Numbered from the stretch's first letter, positions 35,644 through 44,809 are shown. The stretch: DNA of 64,000 nt from Thalassobaculum sp. OXR-137 (GCF_034377285.1 NZ_CP139715.1:2216001-2280000), one strand, 5' to 3'. The notes: generated from the sequence alone by a model not told the origin. A program made the numbers and translations.

Positions 35644-36789
35644 CTACGCTGCCGTGCGATACGCGTCCCGGCCGGAGACCACCGTGGCCAGCACCTTCGC
35701 CGGCGTCCCGTCGCGTTGATCCAGCACCACCAGATCGGCCCGCTTGCCGGCTTCCACCGTGCCCCGGTCGACCAGCCCCGCCGCCTTGGCCGGGTTGGTT
35801 GAGACCAGTCCCCAGGCGGTGGCGAAATCGCAGTCGCCGTCCTGCACAAGCCGGAACGGCGCCTGCACCAGGGCCGGGTAGTAGTAGTCCGACACAAGGA
35901 TGGTGCAGCGGCCTTCCTTGACCTCGGTCGCCGCCCGCACGCCGCGGGTACCCATGTGGCTGCCGCCGCGGATGATGTTCGGCGCGCCGCAGATCACCGG
36001 ATCGCCCAGCGCCACCGCCTTCTCCGCCGTCGGCGTGTTCATCGGGAACTCGGCGATGCGGCAGCCCAGACCGTTGAACCAGCTCCGCAGGTCGGGATCG
36101 TCGTCGTCATGGCTGGCCATCGCCACGCCATGCTCGATGGCGGCCTTGGCCAGCCGTTCGATGGAGGCGGGCACGTCCGGCTGGCGTCGGCAGACCGAGC
36201 GGATCAGGTCCATGAACTGGTCGTGGCTGAGTCCGGTGCGGCCGGTATAGGTGGCGGTCGACTTCCCGTTCTGCTCGATCTCGCGCAGGCTCACATGGCT
36301 GTGGTCGTTGAAGGCCAGCAGGTCCACGGTGCCGTCGGCGAGCCAGCCGAGCACTTCGGCCTCGGCCTCCAGGTTGTGGGTCTCGTGGCGCAGGTGGAAG
36401 CGGGTGTCGCAGCCGAGACGCGGCTTGGCCGCCTCGATGGCTGCCTTGACCTTCAGGGTCGACTCCCGTCCGCGCAACCCCGGCTCCCAGGAATAGGTGA
36501 CGCCGTGATAGGCGGTGGAGATGCCGTTCGCGAGCAACTGGGCGTCGGTGTCCTGCAGGGCCAGGTCCATGGGGAAGTGCACGCCTGGCCGCGGCATGAT
36601 CTGGCGCTCGAAGGCGTCGCCGTGCAGGTCGATCACGCCGGGCAGCACCCAGGCGTCGCCCGCGTCCCAGACCTCGCCGGAGCTTTCGGCGCCGATGGCG
36701 GAGATCACCCCGTCCTCAACGGTGACGACGGTATCCGCGACCGTTCCATCGGCCAGAAGCACACGCCGGCTCGCGATCCCTCGTTTCAT
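35644..36789 (-). CDS. phnM: PhnM: alpha-D-ribose 1-methylphosphonate 5-triphosphate diphosphatase
   Basis: A 381-residue amidohydrolase-superfamily enzyme of C-P lyase phosphonate breakdown. The metal-binding start is LPGVIDLHGDAFERQIMPRPGVHFPMDLAL, followed by RFHLRHETHN, VDLLAFNDHSHVSLREI, MASHDDDDPD and GGSHMGTRGVRAATEVKEGRCTILVSDYYYPALV, the PhnM signatures. The start at 36789 has AGGAGA; the upstream in-frame ATG is not needed. It is divergent from a DUF1045 gene typical of phn clusters, but phnGHIJK are not in the window. Copies of the palindromic element flank the pair on both sides. Confidence 0.95.
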   Translation of the reverse strand: MKRGIASRRVLLADGTVADTVVTVEDGVISAIGAESSGEVWDAGDAWVLPGVIDLHGDAFERQIMPRPGVHFPMDLALQDTDAQLLANGISTAYHGVTYSWEPGLRGRESTLKVKAAIEAAKPRLGCDTRFHLRHETHNLEAEAEVLGWLADGTVDLLAFNDHSHVSLREIEQNGKSTATYTGRTGLSHDQFMDLIRSVCRRQPDVPASIERLAKAAIEHGVAMASHDDDDPDLRSWFNGLGCRIAEFPMNTPTAEKAVALGDPVICGAPNIIRGGSHMGTRGVRAATEVKEGRCTILVSDYYYPALVQAPFRLVQDGDCDFATAWGLVSTNPAKAAGLVDRGTVEAGKRADLVVLDQRDGTPAKVLATVVSGRDAYRTAA

Positions 36790-36912
36790 CCCCGACTTCT
36801 CCTGTTTGGGCGCGCATGCCATAACCGGCACGCCGAAAGGTAGGTGCTTCTAGATAGCCGTTTCCAGCCGGTTCACGCCATATCCCCGAGCGAATTTCAT
36901 CGGAGTGTCACA

Positions 36913-37656
36913 ATGGTCGATTTTCCCAGCTTTCCCGACGGCGCCGCCGCCGAACCGGACCCGGACTTGCCGCGCTACGCGCTGTACGTGGCGCCGGAAC
37001 CGGGCTCGCCGCTGGCGGAGTTCGGGGCGGACTGGCTGGGGCGCGATTGCGCGACCGGCGAGGTGCGGCAGCAGCCCACGGTGCCCGGGCTGAGCGCCGA
37101 GCGGCTGGCCGAGCTGACCGAGAGCGCGCGGGGCTACGGCTTCCACGCCACGATCAAGCCGCCGTTCTATCTGCGCGAGGGGCGCAGCGAGGCCGGGTTG
37201 CTGGACGCCTTCGCGGCGTTCGCCAAGGGGCGGGAGCCGTTCGAGGTGCGGCTCGGGCTGCGCTCGCTCGGCGGTTTCCTGGCGCTGATGATGTCCCCGC
37301 CGGATCACCGGATGAGCGCGCTGGCCGCCGATGCGGTGCGCGACCTCGACCCGTTCCGCGCGCTGCCGAGCGAGGCGGAACTGGCCCGCCGCCGCGAGTC
37401 GGGCCTGTCGGCCCAGCAGGAGACCCTGCTGCAGCAGTGGGGCTATCCCTATGTCATGGGCGAGTTCCGCTTCCACATGACCCTGTCGGCCCGCTTGGCC
37501 GATGGGCCGGAGCGCGACGCGATGGTCGCGGCACTCGCCCCGCGCGCCGAGGCGGTGACCGCCGAGCCGTTCCGGGTGGACGCCCTCGCGCTGTTCAAGC
37601 AGAGCCGCAAGGGCTCGGATTTCATCCAGGTCGAGCGGTTCGGGTTCGGGGGGTAG
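36913..37656 (+). CDS. DUF1045 protein (putative phosphonate metabolism, 2H phosphoesterase-like)
   Basis: A 247-residue DUF1045 protein. PRYALYVAPEPGSPLAEFGADWLGRD at the start, the GYGFHATIKPPF motif (first H-x-T of the 2H fold) and FRFHMTLSARL (second H-x-T) are diagnostic; EPFRVDALALFKQSRKGSDFIQVERFGFG closes the protein. Members are found almost only in phn gene clusters and are thought to process a phosphorylated ribose intermediate. The ATG at 36913 has CGGAGTG upstream. It is divergent from phnM with 123 bp between, and copy C of the palindromic element follows its stop. Confidence 0.9.
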   Translation: MVDFPSFPDGAAAEPDPDLPRYALYVAPEPGSPLAEFGADWLGRDCATGEVRQQPTVPGLSAERLAELTESARGYGFHATIKPPFYLREGRSEAGLLDAFAAFAKGREPFEVRLGLRSLGGFLALMMSPPDHRMSALAADAVRDLDPFRALPSEAELARRRESGLSAQQETLLQQWGYPYVMGEFRFHMTLSARLADGPERDAMVAALAPRAEAVTAEPFRVDALALFKQSRKGSDFIQVERFGFGG

Positions 37657-37674
37657 CTCCAACTCACCCCTCAT

Positions 37675-37790
37675 CGTCATCCCGGAAAGCCCCGGATTTA
37701 ATCCGGGGGTGGGCCGGGACCCAGCGTCTGCTGTCTGCAACTCGGTCCCGGCCGACCACCGGGTCAAGCCCGGCGCTCGCCGGGATGACG
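37675..37790. repeat. Dispersed palindromic element, copy C
   Basis: CGTCATCCCGG and CCGGGATGACG form an 11-bp outer stem, with inner GGGCCGGGACC / GGTCCCGGCC. It occupies nearly the whole gap between the convergent DUF1045 and Hsp70-like genes. Confidence 0.9.
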
Positions 37791-37800
37791 GGGGTGGGCA

Positions 37801-39063
37801 TCAGGCGGCCGCCGCCTTGGCCAGCCCGTTGACCACCCCGCAGAACGGGTCCGACGACACCAGCGTCGCCCCGGGCAGGCCGGCGGCGAGGGTCTCGCGC
37901 ACCACCGGCAGCAGGGTCGTGCCGCCGGTCAGCACCATGTGATCCACATCCCGCGCATCCACGCCGGCCAGTTCAAGCGTGTGCGTCACCGCGTGGCGCA
38001 GGCTGTCCAACTCGTGCCGGATGGCGTGACGCAGACGGGCCGCGTCGACTCTGGGGGCGGAGACATCTTCCAGGTCCGGCAGAATCAGCGCCGCCTCCCC
38101 GCCGGAGCCCAGACGGATCTTCAGCTCCTCCACCCGGGCCGCCAGGCGGTGGCCGAGGCGGTGGTCCATCACATGCAGCAGCCGGTCGATTTTCTCCGGT
38201 TCCAGGGCCAGGCGCTGGATGTCGACGATCTCGCTGCGGTTCTTGGCGGAGTAGAACAGGTGGATCTTGTGCCAGGTGGCGAGGTCGCCGAAATACGACG
38301 CCGGCACCGGCAGGATCTCCTTCGACGTCAGGCTGCGGGTCTGCGAGCCGAGGCCGAGCAGCGGCATCGCCGTGTCCAGCGAGATCCGCCGGTCGAGATC
38401 CGTGCCGCCGATCCGCACGCCGAAATTCGCCAGGATCTCGAACCGGTCGGCCCCCTTGCCCGAACCGTCGGGATGCCAGCGGGCGACCGAGAAGTCGGAG
38501 GTGCCGCCGCCGATATCGGCGACCATGACCAGCCACGGATCCTCCATCAGGTCGCCGGCGTCGATCATCGCGGCCACCGGTTCGTAGACGAAGCGAACCT
38601 GGCCGAACCCGGCCTCCTGGAAGATGCCGTGCAGATAGGCCTCGGCCTCGGCGTCGCGCGCGGGGTCGTCGTTGAACCGGACCGGCCGGCCGGCGACCAA
38701 GGTCGACAGGGCGACGCCCTCCCGCGTCTCCAGGTCGTCCTTCAGGAACGACACGAAGCGCTTGAGCAGTTCGCGGAACGGCCAGGGGCGGCCGCCGAGG
38801 ATCGTGCGCTCCTCCGTCAGGCTGGTCCCCAGGATGCTCTTCAGCGCCCGCAGGTAGCGGCCGTCATCCTCGGCGAGGAAGCAGGCTTCCGCCTGGGTTC
38901 CGAACAGCAGCTCCCGGTCGTCCTCGCTGTAGAACAGGGCGCTCGGCACGACCGTGCGGCCGTCCTCGAAGCGGTGCAGCACCGGCTCCCCGTCGCGTAC
39001 GAAGCCGATGGCCGAATTCGAGGTGCCGAAATCCAGTCCCGCCGCCAGTGCGTGCGTCCCCAT
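37801..39063 (-). CDS. Hsp70-family (YegD-like) protein
   Basis: A 420-residue actin/Hsp70-fold ATPase without the DnaK substrate-binding domain. Phosphate 1 is AAGLDFGTSNSAIGFV, phosphate 2 is VADIGGGTSDFSVARW, and the adenosine site is MVLTGGTTLLPVVRETL. FVYEPVAAMIDAGD and GVRIGGTDLDRRIS are further Hsp70 marks. Compared with DnaK it ends about 200 residues early, which is the YegD-type length, and its clients are unknown. The ATG at 39063 is the conserved start; the frame extends upstream into the terminator of the GlxA regulator gene and that part is not coding. Confidence 0.9.
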   Translation of the reverse strand: MGTHALAAGLDFGTSNSAIGFVRDGEPVLHRFEDGRTVVPSALFYSEDDRELLFGTQAEACFLAEDDGRYLRALKSILGTSLTEERTILGGRPWPFRELLKRFVSFLKDDLETREGVALSTLVAGRPVRFNDDPARDAEAEAYLHGIFQEAGFGQVRFVYEPVAAMIDAGDLMEDPWLVMVADIGGGTSDFSVARWHPDGSGKGADRFEILANFGVRIGGTDLDRRISLDTAMPLLGLGSQTRSLTSKEILPVPASYFGDLATWHKIHLFYSAKNRSEIVDIQRLALEPEKIDRLLHVMDHRLGHRLAARVEELKIRLGSGGEAALILPDLEDVSAPRVDAARLRHAIRHELDSLRHAVTHTLELAGVDARDVDHMVLTGGTTLLPVVRETLAAGLPGATLVSSDPFCGVVNGLAKAAAA

Positions 39064-39098
39064 GAAACCGTCTCCCGCCCGATGCCGCGCCAACGCAT

Positions 39099-39126
39099 AA
39101 AAGGGCCCCTGCGCCGGCAGGGGCCC
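39099..39126 (-). terminator. Intrinsic terminator of the GlxA-family regulator gene
   Basis: On the minus strand GGGCCCCTGC and GCAGGGGCCC form a perfect 10-bp stem with a short loop, followed by TTTT. It sits between the regulator and the Hsp70-like gene. Confidence 0.85.
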
Positions 39127-39199
39127 GTGTGGTGTTCCCAAAAATGGAGGCGGACCCTAAGCGATTTGCCGCCGCGCTGTCACTTGGAAGCGTCGCGGC

Positions 39200-40228
39200 T
39201 CACGCCTGTCCCACCATCAGCGGCGTTTCGTCGGTCACGAGCTGGATGCGTGCGCTGCCGGTGACGCCGCCGATCGCCCGCTCCGCCCGCGGCGTTCGGC
39301 CGAAGCATTCGCGGTAGCACTTGGAGAAGTGGCTGGCCGAGACGAAGCCGCAGGCCAGGGCGACCGACAGGATCGACATGGACGTCTGGGTCAGCAGCTG
39401 CCGGGCCCGCTGCAGCCGCAGGGTGAGGTAGTAGCGGGTCGGCGTGGCGTTCAGGTACTTGCGGAACAGCCGCTCCAACTGCCGGGTCGACAGGCCAGCC
39501 CGCTCGGCCAGGTCGGTCTGGGTTAGCGGCTCTTCCAGGTTGGCTTCCATCTCGGTGATGACGGAGATCAGCTTGGGGTGGCTGACGCCGATTCGGGCGC
39601 GCAGTTCCATGCGCTGATGGTCGTGCGGCTCGCGGATGCGGTCGTGGATGAACTGCTCCGACACCTGATTGGCCAGGGTCTGACCGTGCTGCCGCCCGAT
39701 AAGGTGCAGCATCATGTCCAGCGAGGCGGTGCCGCCGGAACAGGTGAAGCGGTCGCGGTCGATCTCGTACAGGTCGGAGGAGACCTCGATCTCCGGGAAT
39801 TCCTCGGTGAAGCCGCCCAGGTTCTCCCAATGGATGGTGCAGCGCCGGTCGTCCAGCAGCCCGGCCTTGGCGAGCACGTGGCTGCCGGTGCACAGCGCGC
39901 CGACGGCCCGGCCCTGGCGCGAGGCGCGGCGCAGGAAGCCCAGCACCCGCTCGTCCTCGAACTTCTGCACGTCGATGCCGGCGACCACGGCGACGATCTT
40001 CTCGCGGTCGAGCTGCGACATCGGCCCGTCCGGCACCACCTCGATGCCGTTGCTGGCCGAGACCGGGCTGCCGTCGACGCTGTAGACCCGCCACTCATAC
40101 AGGGTCTCGTTCGCCATGCGGTTGGCGGAGCGCAAAGGCTCCACCGCCGAGGCGAAGGCCATCATCGAGAAATTATGGACAAGCAGAAACCCGATGCGCG
40201 TCGGAATTTCGTTTGGATCATCAAACAT
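39200..40228 (-). CDS. GlxA-family transcriptional regulator (DJ-1/PfpI-like plus AraC helix-turn-helix)
   Basis: A 342-residue regulator. Residues about 10-185 form a class I glutamine-amidotransferase-like domain with a ALCTGSHVLAKAGLLDD nucleophile-elbow region (Cys at about 113); residues about 215-320 form an AraC domain with two helix-turn-helix units (LTQTDLAERAGLSTRQLERLFRKYL and MSILSVALACGFVSASHFSKCYRECFGRTP). The start RIGFLLVHNFSMMAFASAVEPLRSANRM is close to the GbdR/CdhR group that senses glycine betaine or carnitine, so an activator of quaternary-amine breakdown is likely. No target operon is adjacent. Confidence 0.92.
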   Translation of the reverse strand: MFDDPNEIPTRIGFLLVHNFSMMAFASAVEPLRSANRMANETLYEWRVYSVDGSPVSASNGIEVVPDGPMSQLDREKIVAVVAGIDVQKFEDERVLGFLRRASRQGRAVGALCTGSHVLAKAGLLDDRRCTIHWENLGGFTEEFPEIEVSSDLYEIDRDRFTCSGGTASLDMMLHLIGRQHGQTLANQVSEQFIHDRIREPHDHQRMELRARIGVSHPKLISVITEMEANLEEPLTQTDLAERAGLSTRQLERLFRKYLNATPTRYYLTLRLQRARQLLTQTSMSILSVALACGFVSASHFSKCYRECFGRTPRAERAIGGVTGSARIQLVTDETPLMVGQA

Positions 40229-40512
40229 CGCGAGACCGCACTCCCAGCTAGCCTCATTGGACGCTTTGACGGCCCGGGTGCGTGAGCATCAGGTGTCGCG
40301 CGCAGACTACTGCGATTCCCCGATGACACGCATTCACAAAATCGTCTCAGCTCCCGAAAAAGGGTTAATTGCGTATACACTTACCAGGGAAGGCGGCAAG
40401 CCGGATCGTGCAATGGGCCTGGGGGCGACCGTGACGGATTGCCGACAGCGGCGGGTTGCCTGTCGAGTCCGGGCAAGAACGCTGACGATTGGGACGGAGT
40501 TCAGGAGCGATC

Positions 40513-41160
40513 ATGACCGCCTATGCCGACCTTACCCGTGAGCTGTCCCCGCTGGGCCTGATCCCGCGCGGCGGGTTCCGGGTTGTGCCGGAGGACGGGT
40601 TGGACGGTGTTTCGATGGTGTTGATGGTTGGCAATGCGGGCCCGGACCTGTGGCCGGCCTTCTCGGCGGGGCGGCGGGACGAGCCCGATCCGATGGATGC
40701 CTGGGTTCGGCGGTCGCTGGAGCCGGTCGCGGCACGGCTGGGCGCGCGGGTGGCGATGCCGAATGACGGCCCGCCCTATCGACCGTTCCAGCGCTGGGCC
40801 ATGCGGGCCGAGGCGGTGCGTCCGACGCCGCTGGGGCTGCTGATCCATCCGCTTTACGGGCTGTGGCATGCCTATCGCGCGGCGCTGCTGTTCGGTGAGC
40901 AGATGGAGCTGCCTGATCGTGCTGAAGCGGCCAGTCCCTGCGACAGCTGCGCCGAGCGTCCGTGCCTGTCCTCCTGCCCGGTCGGGGCGTTCGACGGCAC
41001 CCGCTACGACGTCGCCGCCTGTCGCACCCATGCCGGCGGACCTTACGGAGGGGAGTGCCGGGACGGCGGCTGCCTCGCCCGTCATGCCTGTCCGGTCGGC
41101 CGGGACCATGCCTATGGCAACGCGCAGCAGGCGTTCCACATGGCGGCGTTCCTCCCTTAG
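40513..41160 (+). CDS. Ferredoxin-like protein with two cysteine clusters
   Basis: A 215-residue soluble protein. The last third has CxxCxxxxCxxxCP (cysteines at about 143, 146, 151, 155 in SPCDSCAERPCLSSCPVGAF), a 4Fe-4S ferredoxin motif, and four more cysteines (about 170, 182, 187, 193). The N-terminal 130 residues carry no motif I know except a hydrophobic LGLLIHPLYGLWHAYRAALL stretch; QueG-like and cobalamin-reductase-like proteins have a similar ferredoxin at the end, but the match is not clear. The ATG at 40513 has GGAG upstream. Its last 4 bases overlap the end of the convergent VIT gene. Confidence 0.8.
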   Translation: MTAYADLTRELSPLGLIPRGGFRVVPEDGLDGVSMVLMVGNAGPDLWPAFSAGRRDEPDPMDAWVRRSLEPVAARLGARVAMPNDGPPYRPFQRWAMRAEAVRPTPLGLLIHPLYGLWHAYRAALLFGEQMELPDRAEAASPCDSCAERPCLSSCPVGAFDGTRYDVAACRTHAGGPYGGECRDGGCLARHACPVGRDHAYGNAQQAFHMAAFLP

Positions 41161-41885
41161 AGGCCGACATCCCCGACCAGCCCGCGCAGAAGATGCCCGA
41201 CCGCATAGGCGAGCCCGGCGGCGGCCAGCCCGATGGCCAGCGTTTCCAGCCCCGACCGCCACCAGGGCGCCAGCGACCACCGCGCCTTGACCGAGCCGAT
41301 GGCGAAGAATACGGCGGCCGTCACCGCCGTCGACACGATCAGCCCGCCGCCGGCCATGTAGGGGATCAGCGGCACCAGCCCGCAGACCACGAAGGCGGAG
41401 AAGGTGACGATGGCGGCGGTCCAGGGCGAGCGGGCGACCGGGGCGAGGTGGTGCTCCTCCACCAGCATGGTCTGGGCCCAGCGGTCCTCGTCGGCGGTGA
41501 TGGTGTCGACGGCCCGCTCCAGCGCGCGCCCCTCGAACCCCTTGGCGGCGAAGATCTGCCGGATCTCCTCGCGCTCGCCGTCCGGCTCGGCGGCGATGTG
41601 CCGGTGTTCCATGGCGAGCACCCGGGCGGCGTCGTCCTTCTCCGCCTTGGTGCCGGAATAGTTGGCGGCGGCCATGGAGAACCCGTCGGCGATCAGGTTG
41701 GCGAATCCGAGGATCAGGATCACGCCCACCGAGAGTTCGGCCCCCGCCACCCCGGCGACGATGGCGAAGGTGGTGACGGCCCCGTCGATGCCGCCATAGA
41801 TCCAGTCCCGCAGATACATCGCCTCCGGCCGCCCGGCGATGCGGGCGCGGATGGAGGCGGGGTCATGGGCATGTTCAAGCGGCAT
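41157..41885 (-). CDS. VIT1/CCC1-family metal transporter
   Basis: A 242-residue membrane protein of the vacuolar iron transporter family. YLRDWIYGGIDGAVTTFAIVAGVAGAELSVGVILILGFANLIADGFSMAAANYSGTKAEKD is the family's first two helices with the metal-path residues, then a soluble Glu-rich metal-binding loop (about 70-140; EHRHIAAEPDGEREEIRQIFAAKGFEG), and three further helices. Bacterial members move Fe2+ or Mn2+ out of the cytosol. The ATG at 41885 is chosen as the start of the family homology; no strong ribosome binding site is seen there. It is divergent from fhs. Confidence 0.88.
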   Translation of the reverse strand: MPLEHAHDPASIRARIAGRPEAMYLRDWIYGGIDGAVTTFAIVAGVAGAELSVGVILILGFANLIADGFSMAAANYSGTKAEKDDAARVLAMEHRHIAAEPDGEREEIRQIFAAKGFEGRALERAVDTITADEDRWAQTMLVEEHHLAPVARSPWTAAIVTFSAFVVCGLVPLIPYMAGGGLIVSTAVTAAVFFAIGSVKARWSLAPWWRSGLETLAIGLAAAGLAYAVGHLLRGLVGDVGL

Positions 41886-41913
41886 GGGCGGGAGTGTAGC
41901 GCGTTGCGTGTTC

Positions 41914-41978
41914 TGCGACACGGCGTCCCTAAGCCCGTGAGTGTCGCAATTCGGCAACCACATCCGCCCAGGTTGCCG
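41914..41978. repeat. Two inverted repeats in the fhs upstream region
   Basis: TGCGACAC (41914-41921) pairs with GTGTCGCA (41941-41948), and CGGCAAC (41952-41958) pairs with GTTGCCG (41972-41978). Both could be operators or hairpins in the fhs leader; no known riboswitch consensus was recognised. Confidence 0.45.
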
Positions 41979-42052
41979 CTAGTCTCCGGCCCGTAGCGTC
42001 AATCGACCCATCGACAAGCCCGATGGGGAACGCCCGAAGGGAGGGGCCGGCC

Positions 42053-43726
42053 ATGGTGAAGTCCGATATCGAGATCGCCCGCGAGGCCAAGATGCAGCCG
42101 ATCATGGAGATCGGCGCAAAGCTCGGCATCGCGCCCGAGCACCTCATGCCCTACGGCCATACCAAGGCGAAGATCGATCTCGGCTATATCGAGAGCCTGG
42201 CCTCCAATCCCGACGGCAAGCTGATCCTGGTCACCGGCATCAACCCGACCGCGGCCGGTGAAGGCAAGACCACCACCACGGTCGGCCTCGGCGACGCGCT
42301 GAACCGGATCGGCAAGAAGGCCGCCATGTGCCTGCGCGAGCCGTCGCTCGGCCCCTGCTTCGGGGTCAAGGGCGGGGCGGCCGGCGGCGGCTATGCCCAG
42401 GTGGTGCCGATGGAGGACATCAACCTCCACTTCACCGGCGACTTCCACGCCATCGCGGCGGCCAACAACCTGCTGGCGGCGCTGATCGACAACCATGTCT
42501 ACTGGGGCAACGCGGTCGGGCTCGACCCGCGGCGCATCGGCTGGCGCCGGGCGGTGGACATGAACGACCGGGCGCTGCGCTCGATCGTCAACTCGCTCGG
42601 CGGGGTGGCCAACGGCTTCCCGCGCGAGGACGGGTTCGACATCGTCGTCGCATCGGAGATCATGGCGATCCTCTGCCTGTCGACCTCGCTGGACGACCTG
42701 AAGCGCCGGCTCGGCCAGATCGTGGTCGGCCAGACCCGCGAGCGCGAGCAGATCTTCGCCCGCCAGCTTGAGGCGGACGGCGCGATGACCGTGCTGCTGA
42801 AGGACGCCCTGTCGCCGAACCTGGTGCAGACCCTGGAGAACAACCCGGCCTTCATCCATGGCGGCCCGTTCGCCAACATCGCCCATGGCTGCAACTCGGT
42901 GATGGCGACCCAGACCGCCCTCAAGCTCGCCGACTATGTGGTGACCGAGGCCGGGTTCGGCGCCGATCTGGGGGCGGAGAAGTTCTTCGACATCAAGTGC
43001 CGCAAGGCCGGGCTGTCGCCGGCCGCCGCCGTCGTGGTCGGCACCGTGCGCGCGCTGAAGATGCATGGCGGGGTGGCCAAGGAGGATCTCGGCCACGAGA
43101 ACATCGAGGCGGTGCGCAAGGGCGTGTCCAACATCGCCCGCCACGTGGAGAACACCCAGAAGTTCGGCGTGCCGGTGGCGGTCGCCCTGAACCGCTTCAT
43201 CACCGATACCGACGCCGAGATCGAGGCGGTGCGCAAGGAGCTGGCGAGCCTGGGCGTGGAGGCCATCGAGTGCACCCACTGGGCCGACGGCTCCGCCGGC
43301 ACCGAGGCGCTGGCCCATCACGTGGTCGGCCTGGTGGAAGGCGGCACGGCGGCGTTCAAGCCGCTCTATGCCGACGAGCTGAGCCTGAAGGATAAGATCC
43401 GCACCATCGCCAAGGAGATCTACCGGGCCGACGACGTGGTCTTCGAGGGCAAGGCGGCCACCGCCATCGCCGATATCGAGAAGAACGGCGGCGGCTCCTA
43501 TCCGGTCTGCATCGCCAAGACCCAGTACAGCTTCTCCACCGACCCGAACGCCAAGGGGGCGCCGACCGGCCACACCCTGCCGGTGCGCGAGGTACGGCTG
43601 TCCAACGGGGCGGAGTTCGTGGTCGCGGTCTGCGGCGAGATCATGACCATGCCGGGCCTCCCTCGGGTGCCGGCGGCGAACAAGATCACCCTGAACGCGG
43701 CGGGGCAGATCGAGGGACTGTTCTGA
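42053..43726 (+). CDS. fhs: Formate--tetrahydrofolate ligase
   Basis: A 557-residue enzyme that makes 10-formyl-tetrahydrofolate from formate, ATP and [27 protein letters not shown] is the ATP-binding loop; [40 protein letters not shown] is the family signature, with [22 protein letters not shown] further on. Full family length. The ATG at 42053 has GGGAGGGG upstream, which favours it over an in-frame ATG 10 codons earlier. It stands alone; other one-carbon genes are not in the window. Confidence 0.96.
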   Translation: MVKSDIEIAREAKMQPIMEIGAKLGIAPEHLMPYGHTKAKIDLGYIESLASNPDGKLILVTGINPTAAGEGKTTTTVGLGDALNRIGKKAAMCLREPSLGPCFGVKGGAAGGGYAQVVPMEDINLHFTGDFHAIAAANNLLAALIDNHVYWGNAVGLDPRRIGWRRAVDMNDRALRSIVNSLGGVANGFPREDGFDIVVASEIMAILCLSTSLDDLKRRLGQIVVGQTREREQIFARQLEADGAMTVLLKDALSPNLVQTLENNPAFIHGGPFANIAHGCNSVMATQTALKLADYVVTEAGFGADLGAEKFFDIKCRKAGLSPAAAVVVGTVRALKMHGGVAKEDLGHENIEAVRKGVSNIARHVENTQKFGVPVAVALNRFITDTDAEIEAVRKELASLGVEAIECTHWADGSAGTEALAHHVVGLVEGGTAAFKPLYADELSLKDKIRTIAKEIYRADDVVFEGKAATAIADIEKNGGGSYPVCIAKTQYSFSTDPNAKGAPTGHTLPVREVRLSNGAEFVVAVCGEIMTMPGLPRVPAANKITLNAAGQIEGLF

Positions 43727-43758
43727 CCGGGCGTCGGCGCCGGCGTCCCATCCCCGTC

Positions 43759-43778
43759 GTCCTGACGCACGTCAGGAC
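43759..43778. repeat. 20-bp dyad between fhs and the LysR gene
   Basis: GTCCTGACG and CGTCAGGAC are exact complements separated by two bases. It lies in the 117-bp gap between convergent stops; no T-run follows, so it may be a binding site or a weak bidirectional terminator. Confidence 0.6.
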
Positions 43779-43843
43779 CATGGTATTGGCGCCGATGCAC
43801 CGCAGGTCCTGATTGGCATCAGAATGTCGGGGAGGGGGTGAGG

Positions 43844-44707
43844 TTAAGGCCCCGCCCGCAGCTCCTCCAGCAGCAGGGCCGTTGCCGCCTTCACGTCGCC
43901 GCGTTCGCGTTCCACCAGCGCCACCCGGCGCACCACGGCTGGGTTGCCGAACGGCACCGTGCGCACCGTCGCCCGCAGCTCTTCGGTGACCGACTCCGCC
44001 GGCGCCACCGCCACGCCGAGGCCGCGGGAGACCATCGCCAGGATCGCCTCGATCGAGTCCAGCTCCATTGCCTCCGACACCACGATCCGGCGCTGGCGCA
44101 GGGCGGTGTCGATCACCCGACCCACGCCCGTGCGCCGATTGAACCGCACGAAGGGCAGGGTGCGCAGCAGGTCACGGTCGCTGCGGCCGGCGGCACCGAT
44201 CGGCGCGGCGACCACCAGCGGCTCCTCGTGGATCGGGTTCAGCACCAGCCCGCGCTCCAGCCGCGGCGTCTCGGTGACCACGGCGGCGTCCAGCGCCCCC
44301 TGAGCCACCCGGCGCAGCAGGTCGGCGGACAGGCCGGACTCTACCCGGATCCGCAGCTCCGGCGCGCGCACCGCCAGCCGGGCCAGAGCCGCCGGCACCA
44401 GCCCGGTCGCCGATGTCGGGATGATCCCCAGTCGCAGCCGGCCCCTGGCACTCGTGCCCGCCGCCACCGCCCGGATATCCTCCGACAGCCGCACCAACTC
44501 GCGCACCCGGGGCAGCAAACCGTCGGCGGTATCGTTCAGCACCGGCGGGCGCCGGGCCCGGTCGAACAGGGCGGCCCCCAACTCCTCCTCCAAGGTCTTC
44601 ATCTGCATGGACACGGCCGACTGGGTTACGCCGACCCGCTCGGCGGCGGCCGCGAAACTGCCGCTGTCGGCGATGGCGAGCAGGGTCTCGAGATGGCGGA
44701 TGTTCAT
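43844..44707 (-). CDS. LysR-family transcriptional regulator
   Basis: A 287-residue LTTR. The winged helix-turn-helix at the start is MNIRHLETLLAIADSGSFAA, then AAERVGVTQSAVSMQMKTLEEELGAALFDR; the effector domain begins RGRLRLGIIPTSATGLVPAALARL. The start codon is about 100 bp from the acyl-CoA dehydrogenase gene on the other strand, so it probably controls that gene and the ThDP enzyme. The same frame remains open for over 2.5 kb upstream, antisense to those genes; that is a GC artefact and the LysR homology begins only at 44707. Confidence 0.93.
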   Translation of the reverse strand: MNIRHLETLLAIADSGSFAAAAERVGVTQSAVSMQMKTLEEELGAALFDRARRPPVLNDTADGLLPRVRELVRLSEDIRAVAAGTSARGRLRLGIIPTSATGLVPAALARLAVRAPELRIRVESGLSADLLRRVAQGALDAAVVTETPRLERGLVLNPIHEEPLVVAAPIGAAGRSDRDLLRTLPFVRFNRRTGVGRVIDTALRQRRIVVSEAMELDSIEAILAMVSRGLGVAVAPAESVTEELRATVRTVPFGNPAVVRRVALVERERGDVKAATALLLEELRAGP

Positions 44708-44809
44708 GGCATAAAGTAAGAAAAACTGAAGATGATGATCAAGATTATTCGCTTGTTTGAAGTCGGGCGCGGCGCGAGGATGGCTCACGCTTTCGTGAGG
44801 GAGGAAATG

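Noticed and set aside
36844-36912. A longer start for the DUF1045 gene at 36844
   Set aside because: The extension (MLLDSRFQPVHAISPS...) would occupy the divergent promoter and has no ribosome binding site; CGGAGTG precedes the ATG at 36913.
44785-44806. GCTCACGC/GTGAG-like inverted bases before the acyl-CoA dehydrogenase start as a LysR operator
   Set aside because: Too short and imperfect (no T-N11-A motif that I could place with confidence) to report as an operator.
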